Origin: Terfezia claveryi
Lineage: Eukaryota; Ascomycota; Pezizomycetes; Pezizales; Pezizaceae
Direction of reading: 5' to 3'
DNA: 64,000 bases
NCBI GenBank assembly: GCA_015179025.1
Contig: WHUX01000011.1
Coordinates: forward strand, 700,744 to 764,743
This document shows, piece after piece, positions 34,466-46,247 of this stretch; the stretch's first letter is position 1; every line of letters begins with the position of its first letter. Below the pieces are notes generated by a model. It was not told the DNA's origin. It did not search any database and saw only the letters and a list, made by a program, of their open reading frames with translations. A program made the position numbers and the translations under genes.

Positions 34466-35592
34466 TTACAGCTTGGCCTTTGGCTCCTTTGCTTGACACA
34501 CACTGTTTCTAATGTCAAACTCTCGCCCCTTAACCCACCCACACCACTCTGTTAAAACGCCCTTCCCGCCTTGACCAGGTCGTAAACCGCCTATTTCAGC
34601 TATAGCATTCTTCCCAGGTGATTCCTTCAGCTCCACAGGAGCCTTTGTGAAACCCTCTTGGTCCTTTGCCTCCAGCTCCGCGAATGATTTCACTGAAGTA
34701 ACACAGGCGTCAGTTCCATCAAATATCTGTTCCCACTCTTTTCTACTTTTCGACTTGAACTTGTTTGTGAATAGGTTTCGCACCTCTGGCCAATTCTTCT
34801 TGCTAAGCCTATTCGGTACGGTACCGGGCCTTCCAACTGAAGCAAGTTGACAAAGACATCGTAAAACTTGGGCTCTAAATACCCCACCGCCATATACTTC
34901 CCATCTTTCATCTCGTAGGTATCATAGAATGGCGAGCCCCCATCAAGGGGATTAGTTCCTCTTGGTCCTGCCCATATCGGGCCCTTCCTCCCCCATCCAC
35001 ACCCCCCCCGGCATCGTTCAGCCAGGGGTAGGTGAATAGATAACTTGCTCCATCAACCATATTCGCCTCTACAACCTGCCCTTTGCCAGTTTTATTCCGA
35101 ACCAACAAAGCAAGAAGTATCCCCGTCACAAGCATTGCCCCGCCACCCGCAAAATCTCCAATTACATTCAGTGATGCATGCGTATATTAGTCTGGGATTT
35201 AGCTGCAGGCATACCTCCGGGCCGAGGCCGAATTTTTCGAGGACACCGGGGCGGAAGGGGTCTATGAGAACATCGATTTTTCCTTCCCGGAGGAGATTTT
35301 CGAGGAGTTGGAATGAGGAAGGGGATCTAAGATCGATAGAAAAGGAGGATTTATGCCGGGTGAGGAGGTCTTTGGTTCGGGGGTTGGCTGCGGCGTGGGA
35401 GGAGCGGTCTATGCGCAGAACGGAGGCACCGTAACCAGCAAGGAGGAGGCCCGCGAAAGGGCTGTGGGGATTAGCATATGGGTCTGAGGACACGAGGCTG
35501 GAGAGAAGAGAGGGGGCGAGAGTACCCTGGAGCGATGCGGGCAAATTCGAGGACCGGATGCCTTCGAGTGGGGGTGCGCCGGGGGAGGTCAT
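34466..35592 (-). pseudogene. Broken CaiB/BaiF CoA-transferase (alpha-methylacyl-CoA racemase-like) gene
   Basis: Homologous segments appear in order but in different frames. From the ATG at 35,592 the frame reads [13 protein letters not shown]; the expected [10 protein letters not shown] follows one frame off. After a plausible intron come [19 protein letters not shown] and [22 protein letters not shown]...LIYA, jumping straight to [21 protein letters not shown]. The ~50 residues normally between, holding the GHDINY-type block with the catalytic Asp, are absent. Two more one-base frame changes follow: at a G8 run (near 35,008-35,015), leading into [24 protein letters not shown], and near 34,825-34,840, leading into [19 protein letters not shown]...FDGTDACVT. 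Three frameshifts plus the internal loss mean no full-length protein can be made. The family acts on branched acyl-CoAs in peroxisomes or mitochondria. A homopolymer error could explain the G-run shift but not the deletion. Confidence 0.85.
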
Positions 35593-36102
35593 TCTCGAGA
35601 TTGCGGGGAAAGGAACGGAATTGATAGGGTCTATCAATGGTAGATTGAAGTAATTGAATGAGTAGGAGCAGGTTGATACTACCATCCTGTGAGAAGATAC
35701 AAGCTTGTATTGAGGGGTGGTAGGTTAATCGTAGTCTCGATCAGACCCTCGTAGAGGGTTAATCGGTGTCAAGAGCCAGCTCAAGAGCGGTGGCTGTTGG
35801 TAAGGCATGCCTATTTGTATGAGCCTACGGTATTTGATATACAAAGTATACCTTTAGAAGGATCACAAAGATAGATCACGGTGATGATGCAGGCTGCAAA
35901 CTGTACGGGGACTTGAAAATATACCGCTATTGGCGGAATTATAGGGAGGTTGTGGGTTACCGGGTGTCTCCCTCATTTTGCTTGGCACGCATCACCGCCC
36001 GCCAAAAAAAATAAAAATTACTCCGACGGTCGGAGCCCGACACCACGGGTCTAAACAACAATTGTAGCTGTATACACCAGGGCAGTCGGGCCAATTCTGG
36101 GA
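35593..36102. other. Divergent intergenic region
   Basis: Promoter side of the CaiB/BaiF pseudogene and of the ferredoxin gene. No gene seen. Confidence 0.5.
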
Positions 36103-36862
36103 ATGTCACCACTACGGCAATGCCTATCCAAGGCAGCTTCCGCCGCTGCGGGGGCGGGACGGAGGGGGTTTGGGGCTGTGAATTGCTATACAGCATTAGT
36201 GGCGGGAAAAAACAATAACCGGACGTATAATACTACGATGCGGAGGATATTCATTGATATCTGCTCTCCCACCGGGTACTCCAACTCCATCACTGCCTCT
36301 GCGCAACAGCCAATTCTCTACCTCCACATCATTTTCGCATGGACACATCACGCCCCCCAAACCCGGCGAAGGGCGAGCCTGTCCTACCCAGTTCTTGATG
36401 TGCTGTAACTGTGCTAACAACCCGACAGCCTTAAAGTAACCTTCATCGACAAAGATGGCACTCCGAACACCTTCCTTGTGAATGAGGGCGACAACCTCCT
36501 TGATATTGCGCAGGAATATGATCTTGACGTAGAAGGAGCCTGCGGAGGCTCGGCAGCATGCTCAACTTGCCATGTTATTGTTGCAGATCAGGATATGTAC
36601 GATAGAATGCCAGAGCCGGATGATGATGAGAATGATATGCTGGATCTGGCTTTTGGATTGACTGAGACGTGAGTAGATTCTGAGGAGGGGGGGATTATGA
36701 CGTCCGAGGAGGGGAGGATTATGAGGGGGCGCTCGCTGATGGTTAGGCTCCAGATCTCGATTGGGGTGCCAGGTGAAGATGACAAAGGATCTAGATGGCT
36801 TGGTGGTCAAATTACCGAGTATGACCAGAAACCTGCAGAGCAGTGATTTCTCCAAGAAATGA
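36103..36862 (+). CDS. YAH1: Mitochondrial adrenodoxin-type [2Fe-2S] ferredoxin
   Basis: Electron carrier of the mitochondrial matrix needed for iron-sulfur cluster assembly and haem A synthesis. Four exons are proposed: 36,103-36,224; 36,310-36,372; 36,429-36,668; 36,754-36,862, giving 177 aa. The N-terminus is an Arg/Ala-rich presequence (MSPLRQCLSKAASAAAGAGRR), reaching QFSTSTSFSHGHITPPKPGEG in exon 2. The conserved domain is LKVTFIDKDG, GACGGSAACSTCHVIV (three cluster cysteines) and SRLGCQV (fourth cysteine, last exon). Intron 2 (36,373-36,428) appears to start with GC (GG|GCGAGC...GACAG, branch TGCTAAC); I found no GT donor in the right phase. Intron 1 and the presequence are inferred from frame only. 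The ferredoxin identity is certain. Confidence 0.92.
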
Positions 36863-37247
36863 GTCATGAAATTCGGCTGGAGACGCAAAAATATGGGAAT
36901 AAATATTGTGGGGGGAGTATGTCGGGCCCAGTGTTCCATTACAGTCGAGGGAAAGCGGAGCTGTGCATATACATACACTCTTCGCGTGTCTCTAGCACGG
37001 CTAGAATTGTGTGTGCCCTTAAAAACAATGTTATCGGAAAAGTTATATTATACCCCCCCATGGCTCTGGCCACTTTCTCGCCAGGGAGTTTCTACTAGTA
37101 AATGCAATATATTTCAGGAATGCATATTATTTTACCATATGTCATGTTCTATTATTTCTATTATCACCTGAATGGATTGTAGAAGATGCCGTTACCCTGA
37201 TTCTGGAAAAGCTGTAGTATGTACCCTAAACGCCGCAACAGAAAGTA
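36863..37247. other. Convergent intergenic region
   Basis: 3' flanks of the ferredoxin and Mmc1-like genes. AT-rich, no gene seen. Confidence 0.5.
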
Positions 37248-39418
37248 TCATTCGACTCGACCAGGAGTACCATTCAACTCCTCTAATATTGCCAGCACTT
37301 GTTTGACTGCTTTCTTCACTCTCTCCGCCCTGTTTCCGCCAAATTCTTCCTCACTCCAATCGGTCCCCTTCTCGCCCTCCACATTGGCAATCTTTTCTAT
37401 TTCATTCCCCAACACTCCCCAGCCCCATCTCTCTGCATTAACAACAGCCTGTCTTGCAACTTCCCTTACCTCACGTTCGAAGGCAGCTTTCTCGCGTTCC
37501 CACTTCCGCTGTAAATAACCCATGCTCAAAATGCTACCCACCGCAGTGGCGGTGAATGACGTGTACGGAGGAACTTCAGACAAGTGGAGCAGCGCAGTGG
37601 TAAAGAAAGATGTGAACAGTAGCGACGCAGAGGCCAAAACATGTATCGTGGCTGCAGAATGTAGCGAGGGTATAAGCGCCGTAGCAACTGTAGCCCGGGC
37701 ATTGTGGAAGAATGATGGAAACATAGGTTTGTGTGGACCAGGAACGGTGGATGTTGGCAATGGAAAGTGAGTATGCGAGTCGGCTGCGGCAATCACTCGT
37801 ACAATTTCCTCTTCGGAGGGTGTTGGTTTAACTTTAACATTTGTATGTAGACCGTAATCGGCCGCTGAAGCACTTTTACATTCGGAAAATTCACGGAATC
37901 CAGCTCCCCACATCCTTCCGGCAAGGGCCCACCCTTCGTGCTCGGTATTAGGGAGTATTCTGCCTGATAGCGCACAAGATGCAAGATACGCCACGTCGTC
38001 AAGGTTTAAAGGAAGCCGATACCAGGCCAGCCCGCGATTCCACACTTGCGAAGCAAAAGCAGTGTCAAGTGAAGACTTCAATTCCTGATGAGAAGAGGTA
38101 GAAAAAGACCGCATAGCATCAGTAAGGGAATCAATGGTGTCGATATTGCGGGGAAGGGTGCGAACAAATGAGGGGGAGCATTGTAGGGTGACGCCGGTCA
38201 TTGTGAAGGACGCTGCTACGGATGGGTGAGTGAAGAGTGATGCGATGGGCCTCATAATCGAATTGATCAGGGACCTGGTTGTCCCAGTGAGAGAGTGCGG
38301 TCGAGCTTCTGTCCCAGATTTTATCCAATTTTGTAACTCACTCAACCCAGAAGCAACGTATTCCCGCTGAAATGCCACCGTGTCCGGTGATATAGAGCGA
38401 AAGTGGTCAAAGGCAGACTCCGCAGCTTCTAGGTCCAACAACTGTAATCTATCAGACATATTGGCCTGCACCACCTGTTTATCTACTCCAGGTAGCCATG
38501 CTACGCTCTGCACGTTGTCAAGACCTTCGTTTATCATCCCTAAGTGGGATACTAAACCCATCGTTGTGAACAGCTCTCCAAGCCCATCAGCGAAGATAAT
38601 ACTCTTGTGAACCGGATATCGCATTACCATGCCTGTGGAGCGATGTGGACTCTGATTCAGGTCATAGTTGGACGCGGGGACGGGTGCGACCAGTGTGGGT
38701 ACGTAGACATCTTCTTCTGAAGGGTGCGAAGGCGGGAGAGAGGTGAGCAATATCTCGAGGTTGTGGGAATGAAGGAATGGGGAAGGAACCCATAGAGTGG
38801 CCAGGGGAGAGTTTGGGGATCTGATGAGTGGGAGATGCGTTTGAGAATACCTGGTCCCTCCTTTAGTCCGGCATGCTTGTTCGAAATTTTGGATGCTCTG
38901 GGTTCTCACCTCAACAGTAACCCTTGAGCCTCCTCCCGTCCGCACCAATTCACGAGCTCCTCTTCCCATCGTTGTGCTGGAACAAGAGGATCTGCGAGGA
39001 GTACTCTCAAAAACCTGGCTGGTGCACACACAGACTCGCGCCGACTGCCCGGTGACTCAACAGAAGCCCCGAAAACTGCGATTCTTGTAGGTGCAGTATC
39101 TTGCTCGAGACACCGCAATGCAAGCTGGATCCGGCTTTCGTTTGCACACTTCAGGTTAGACAATTCGACGAGCGCCGCCCGAACCTGTTCCTTCGAGGAT
39201 TCAAAATGGGCGGAGGATTTGGTGGGGGCGTGAATCGCTGTGGTGGAGGTTGCCAGGAGCCTCCGTGTAAGGCTTGCTGGTGTCGGACCAACTGCGGCAT
39301 TTTGCGTGAGCTGGCGAAGGCAGAGCGAACCGAGCCTGGAGTGCGTCGGCCATCGAGGGCGAGCAAGCAGAAGGAGCATCGCAGGGTCACTGTGGGACAA
39401 CGTTATGTCGCAGGGCAT
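37248..39418 (-). CDS. Mitochondrial Mmc1-like protein
   Basis: Resembles large fungal mitochondrial proteins annotated Mmc1; the family name is recalled from general pattern, not verified. Exon 1 (38,910-39,418) has an Arg/Leu-rich presequence (ARPRWPTHSRLGSLCLRQL), then the hallmark TRIAVFGASV...ARFLRVLLADPLVPAQRWEEEL. A 59-bp intron (38,851-38,909, GTGAGA...CCAG) joins in phase 2, giving LLLRYSQTH. Exon 2 (37,248-38,850) holds VPSPFLHSHNLEILLTSLP, YPVHKSIIFADGLGEL, DLEAAESAFDHFR and, near the C-terminus, two hydrophobic segments (HVLASASLLFTSFFTTALLHL and YTSFTATAVGSILSMGYL) followed by a coiled-coil-like stretch. The length is 703 aa from the first ATG, or 690 aa from the Met at 39,379, which makes a better presequence. 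A membrane-shaping role has been proposed for the family; nothing here tests it. Confidence 0.75.
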
Positions 39419-39655
39419 GGTGACGTCCCATAGCCGATGCGATAAGATTAGATGGGGAACAAGTCACGTCACGTGCCGACATACAATGACAAGGAGAATT
39501 CGAATGATAATATATAAAGGTGTCGAGAAATCAGAAGTCCAGACTGAAAGACAAAAGCAAAAAAAGATAAGGCCTCTTAAGCTGCACAAACTACAAAAAA
39601 CGCCCCTATTCACATGATGCCATTTCATCCAATTTGCCTATGTGTGCGTCCTTGA

Positions 39656-41750
39656 TCAGTCACGGTCACGTAACATCCATCTCTTATCAACTTCTTTCCC
39701 TCCTATCCTAACTGCAACTTTCCCCAAAGTTTCTCGGATTGCATCCTTGCTTGCTTTCGGGAACTGTTTCTTCAGAAGCTCCACCAACCCGGCTTTGGTC
39801 ATGTCGCTCCCGTGGACGGCCTTCTTGAAAGCCTCCAGGTCTTCTGCGAGTATCATCTTCTTGGGAGCCTGTGGAGTGATAATATTGACAGCCGGGCGAT
39901 GTGGGAGTGATGTAGTGGCTGCGGGGAGTGTAGACGAGAGGAAGGTTGACAGTATGGGATTGCCAACTGAGGATGATGCGCCGCTGGTGCTGTTCGTAGA
40001 TTTTTGAGGGGGAAGCCAATAGTGATTCGAAAAAGGATCAATGGGCCCAGAAACTCCTTCTGGAAATTTGTTAGAACCGCCGTTTTGGGGAGAAGAGGTC
40101 ACACTCCATACCTATCAGAACACCTAATCTCATTTCTTGGAATCCTTTTTTCTCATTTCTCCCTTGATCGTCTTCCCAACACAGTCCACTTGAAGAGGGA
40201 AGTAGGGGACACAGTGCCCCCGCTCTTCGTTTCACTGCATCATCTTCATCGTCCAAAAACTCTTCCATTTCTTCTTCATCCTCAGCGTCCTCGTCTTCTT
40301 CTTCATCACCAAGTTCGCTGTGCAGATCTTCGCCGTCCTCCTCCTCCTCCTCGGGGGCTATCCATTCCGCTTCTGAATCGTAATCATAGTTCACATTTGG
40401 TAAAGATCGCTCGAAAGGATTTCTCCCCTTCCTGAGACCTGAGTTGATGGGGGGTACTCGGGTGAAAGTTCCGGAATAAGGCGGCCGTACATCCTCGGCA
40501 AATTGCAAATGCTTTCTGGGCAAAGCATTGAGGAGTGCAAGATAATAGTTTGGTGATTTTCGCTGAGCGGGCTGGGAGGAACTAGGTTTAATCTCGGCTT
40601 CCGAGATGTTCATCAATTCCAAAAGTTGTTTCACCGTGTACCTTAGAGGGTTCTCTCTCCGGACTCGCTTGTGATGCGGTAAATGTAGCAAATCAACTAT
40701 TTCATCTGCAATTATACTACGTGTTGGGGCCACCATATTTTCCGTTATCGAATGGTCGAGAGCCACAGAATTCACTGTTGGTTTCGCAGTAATTGTGAGC
40801 ACTTCATCCAGCTTCTTCTGGATAAAACTTTTACACCCCGCATCGCGAACAAATGAATTTCGCGGGGCCACTGTAACATGTTGCTTGACGAAGAAAGGCT
40901 GAAAATATCGTTCGTAGTCAGAAGGATTCGCTGCGTAGGGTGGGTCCACCGGGTCTCGGCCGTCATTCTCCAAGGTCTTATCAGATGTGGCCGTAATTGG
41001 CTGGATCTTGGATGAGGATGGTAGACTTGACTCGCCCTTTGGCCTTGCGAAGAATGCACTGAGTCGGGTTTGCGCCTGGACGCACATTCACCCAGCAGTT
41101 AGCAGTCGACAGGACGGTTCTCTATCATGCGAAGGGATGCCCCACTCTCTCTTTCTTTGCTTTCTCCTCATCCTTCCTCGCCTTCTCCTCATCCTTCCTC
41201 GCCTTCTCCTCATCCCTCTTTCGCTTCTCTTCATCTTTCTTCCTTTGTGCCTCTGCTCTCTCCTCATCCTTCTTCCGTTTTTCTTCATCCTTCTTCTTCT
41301 TAGCTTCCTCTAGACTCTTCTTCTTCTCCTCCAGTACCGCTTTCTATGACATGAACATTAGTTAGTAATCCCTCGGAGAGACGGCTTTATAGGGCGAGCA
41401 GTGCTGACCTTGTCGGCCCTCTCTTTCTCCTTTTCGGCTCTCTCCTGCTCTTTTCTCTCTTTCTCTCTTTCTTTCTCTTCTTTCTCGGCAAACGTCAATT
41501 TCCGCTTTTTATTTGGATGCCCATTCTGCTTTCCTTCCGGTGGGATATCAATACCAGCAGCTTGGGCTTTCAGCTCCCCATTGGAAATCGGAGGATTAGA
41601 CACTCCTTGGTCTTGAGGGCTACCTTCTGTTTCGTCTGGAATGCAGCGTTTCCTAGTCGTCAGTCTCTCCTGACTGGCTTGTGGCGACACAGGTCGTGGC
41701 GAGCTTCGAGGTGCAGATGGAGGCCTAAAGAGTGACGATGAGGGGGGCAT
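39656..41750 (-). CDS. RLF2: Chromatin assembly factor 1 large subunit (CAF-1 p150 / Cac1 / Rlf2)
   Basis: Largest subunit of CAF-1, the PCNA-linked chaperone that deposits H3-H4 behind replication forks. Four exons: 41,409-41,750; 41,146-41,343; 40,112-41,075; 39,656-40,059 (635 aa, phases 0, 0, 1). In order: a Pro/Ser N-terminus; the long Lys/Glu/Arg helix (RKLTFAEKEEKEREKERKEQ through repeated KDEEKAR units in exon 2) that binds DNA; QTRLSAFFARP, close to the PCNA-interaction (PIP-like) consensus, at the start of exon 3; the FQPFFVKQHVTVAP block; the acidic DYDSEAEW...EEEE histone-binding segment with GLCWED; and the C-terminal winged helix (LEAFKKAVHGSDMTKAGLVELLKKQFPKASKDAI...VDKRW). The last intron is 52 bp with a TTCTAAC branch point. 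KARKDEE is repeated in tandem at DNA level. Confidence 0.95.
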
Positions 41751-42109
41751 CGACGTTTGCTTGTGAGGGTGCAGACAGTGGTGGAAGGTGCGTGAAGAGG
41801 GGGGGGGGAGGCTGATTCTGAGACCGAGGGAGCAAGCCGTTTGTGCCGAACGGTCACTCGGGTGCAGGAAAGGCCGACTCGGGGGTGTGGGGCGTTCGAA
41901 GTGTCACGGATGGGCATGGGCAAATTGAAATTCGAGGCATAGACAATGGACACGCGTTCGTGTTTGTAGCAAAAATTTAATTAAGGCTTACGTGTATTGC
42001 GCGCGCGGTGGTCTGCTGCACTACGCGAGTCAGGCACACGAGTAAACCTTAGCCGTCGGCGTGATATGTAGGTACCAGGTAGTTACATGGCCCATGGAAC
42101 TAAGACGCC
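41751..42109. other. Intergenic region
   Basis: Promoter side of the CAF-1 gene and 3' flank of the thioesterase-fold gene. It has a G run near 41,799 and no supported gene. Confidence 0.5.
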
Positions 42110-42835
42110 TTACTTGTTGCCCCCCGCCCAGCTCCGGAGCCTCCTTGCGAGAAAGTCCATCAGATCACTGGTCTCCTCCCTGTTCTGCATCATGCCGTCC
42201 TTATTTCTACCTCGCCATCGCACGACTCGAACACTGCTGAACACACTCTTGACGCGCTTCTCGGACTCCACCGAGACGAGGCTGCCCTTCTCGGACCCAA
42301 TCAGCAGGACTGGAGTTTTGACGGCCTGGGATGGTGCAGAGTGGGGCAGTGGACCGCCGATTGAGATCACACCGCCATACTCGTCATCCTGTCCTGTGCT
42401 TGTACGCAGCCTGGCAGCAAACTCCAGAGCCAACATTCCGCCCTGTCCGAACCCGAGAAAGAATATACCCCGCCGAGGGTAGCCTAAGGCTGTGACCAGG
42501 GTTTCCTCCACCATCTGCTGTAGAATACCGACGGATTTTGTGAATCCTGCGTCCGGATCCAAAATTCCTGTGTGCGTGAGGTGGATGTCATCGGCCCAAT
42601 GGAAGCCAGCGAGTCCGAGGGGCAAGGTGCAGGGCGCTCGGAGTGAGATGCATACGGTCTCGGGCAAGCGAAGCGCCGTGGCTAGATTGGTAAAAGGTTC
42701 AGCCTTATCGCCCAGGCCATGAAGCAGTAGAAGGACGTTTGCAGGCGGATGGCTGGAAGGCTTAGGTGGAAGGATGATGGTTATGAGAGGTGAGATATTG
42801 GGGGGGAAATCGGTCTCGGTCGGGATGCGAGACAT
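42110..42835 (-). CDS. Acyl-protein-thioesterase/carboxylesterase-fold protein without the Ser nucleophile
   Basis: Alpha/beta-hydrolase of the phospholipase/carboxylesterase (acyl-protein thioesterase) class, 241 aa from the ATG at 42,835; the open frame continues upstream, but the conserved region starts here. Visible are LLLLHGLGDKAEPFTNLA (oxyanion-loop region), a GFHWADDIH block and YPRRGIFFLGFGQGGMLALEFAARL. In active enzymes this last elbow is GFSQGG; here the nucleophile position is Gly. PVLLIGSEKGSLVS replaces the usual Asp-bearing G-x-x-D segment, and the C-terminal GRNKDGMMQNREE lacks the usual catalytic His. All three catalytic positions therefore look altered, while the fold is intact. 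A binding or scaffold role is the likelier inference. Some fungal homologues carry a similar GFGQGG, so this may be an old subfamily. Confidence 0.85.
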   Translation of the reverse strand: MSRIPTETDFPPNISPLITIILPPKPSSHPPANVLLLLHGLGDKAEPFTNLATALRLPETVCISLRAPCTLPLGLAGFHWADDIHLTHTGILDPDAGFTKSVGILQQMVEETLVTALGYPRRGIFFLGFGQGGMLALEFAARLRTSTGQDDEYGGVISIGGPLPHSAPSQAVKTPVLLIGSEKGSLVSVESEKRVKSVFSSVRVVRWRGRNKDGMMQNREETSDLMDFLARRLRSWAGGNK

Positions 42836-43718
42836 GTTGGCCAGCCTGAAAATCCCCAAATTTAATCTCTTTATAAGCTGTATGTACAATGCCTTGTACG
42901 ATTGCGATTTCTAACACTTGAGGTATGCCCAGCATGAGATGATCTCGTGTCGCTTCGTTGTGTTTGCTGAGAGCACTACAGTCGATATTCCCCCAGTGGG
43001 GCCTGATAGTCTGGCCATCATCACTTTCTGAGAATTCGAGGATGCCTGAGTCTGCAAAGGTGGGAATTTCATTGCATTGTAGAGTTACAGACCAGACCTG
43101 CAGATTCAAATATAACTATCAGAACAGGCAAAAAATGCAAGCATGCGCCGGCACTTGCATATGCACTCTGCTTGTTGCAGCATTATGCAGTCATGTAGCC
43201 CCTCCTTTTCCCCCCCTGGGACAATCAAGCAACCTATTATCCAGCTGGCGGTTTCCCCCCCCCAAAACCCAAAGACCTGAGCCCTCGCTGATTACACTTC
43301 GTTATACTGCGTTTCTCGCCGCCGACTTTCACGATCCTACTCACGCTGTGGAGGCCCCCCGTCATCTTTGTCTCCTTACATATTGTCAAGCGAGAGTCGT
43401 CTGAGGATTTCCCCCTGGGCCCACAATCTAGCGGCGGATCTGGTCCCTGATTGGCCCCGTTGAGCGAGAAGTAGTTCACCTGCTCCTCCCATCCAACGCA
43501 CCCGCACACCCCACCGCACTGCACCGTTACTTCCCTGGCTTTCCTGCCTCGCCTGCCATTGAGTACTGCTCCTCATCCCCATCCTGTGCCCATACATCCT
43601 GTGTCACAGTGTCATCGTGTCGTCGCTACTTTGTTCTATTCCATCACATACGTCCGTATTTTGCACTGTCCGAAATACAACCTGCCCTTTCACCTGGCAA
43701 AACGGCAAACCTTCCACA
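42836..43718. other. Divergent intergenic region (thioesterase-fold / calcineurin A)
   Basis: Holds the calcineurin promoter and leader. C runs occur at about 43,214 and 43,255. No supported gene. Confidence 0.5.
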
Positions 43719-45833
<2,115 letters not shown>

Positions 45834-46247
45834 ATGGTTTGATGAAACCTGTGGGAAAGAAGGCTGTGCTCGTGCGAGGTATTTTGGTTGAGTGAGTGTT
45901 GTTCTTGCCAGCAGCTGTGAGAGAATTGATAGGGGATTCGTGCACATGAGTGTCATGATGTCATGAAAAAATGGGATTGTTCATGTTCGGTGGCTGCTAT
46001 ACATTAGTATTTAGTCAGGTATAATTATATATGATTGCTTTTTGTATTTTGGTCGACCAGACAAAATATATGGGGGCAAGGAGTAGTTTTGGCATGAGAC
46101 TTATTTTGGGCCTTATCACATGATCCACACAACAGCACTGCGAAGTCTTGGCAGAAAAGCAACTGACGACAAAGTTCCTACCTTACAGATAGAGCCCTAT
46201 AAACCTGACAATATCGACGGGAAATACCAGGTAGAAGTTATACCACG
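45834..46247. other. Intergenic region between calcineurin A and NOB1
   Basis: AT-rich 3' flank, then the NOB1 promoter. No gene seen. Confidence 0.5.

Noticed and set aside
34908..35135. A short intron (about 35 bp) to explain the frame change at the G8 run in the CaiB/BaiF gene
   Set aside because: It is shorter than any intron found in this window and would remove residues ([11 protein letters not shown]) that match the family.
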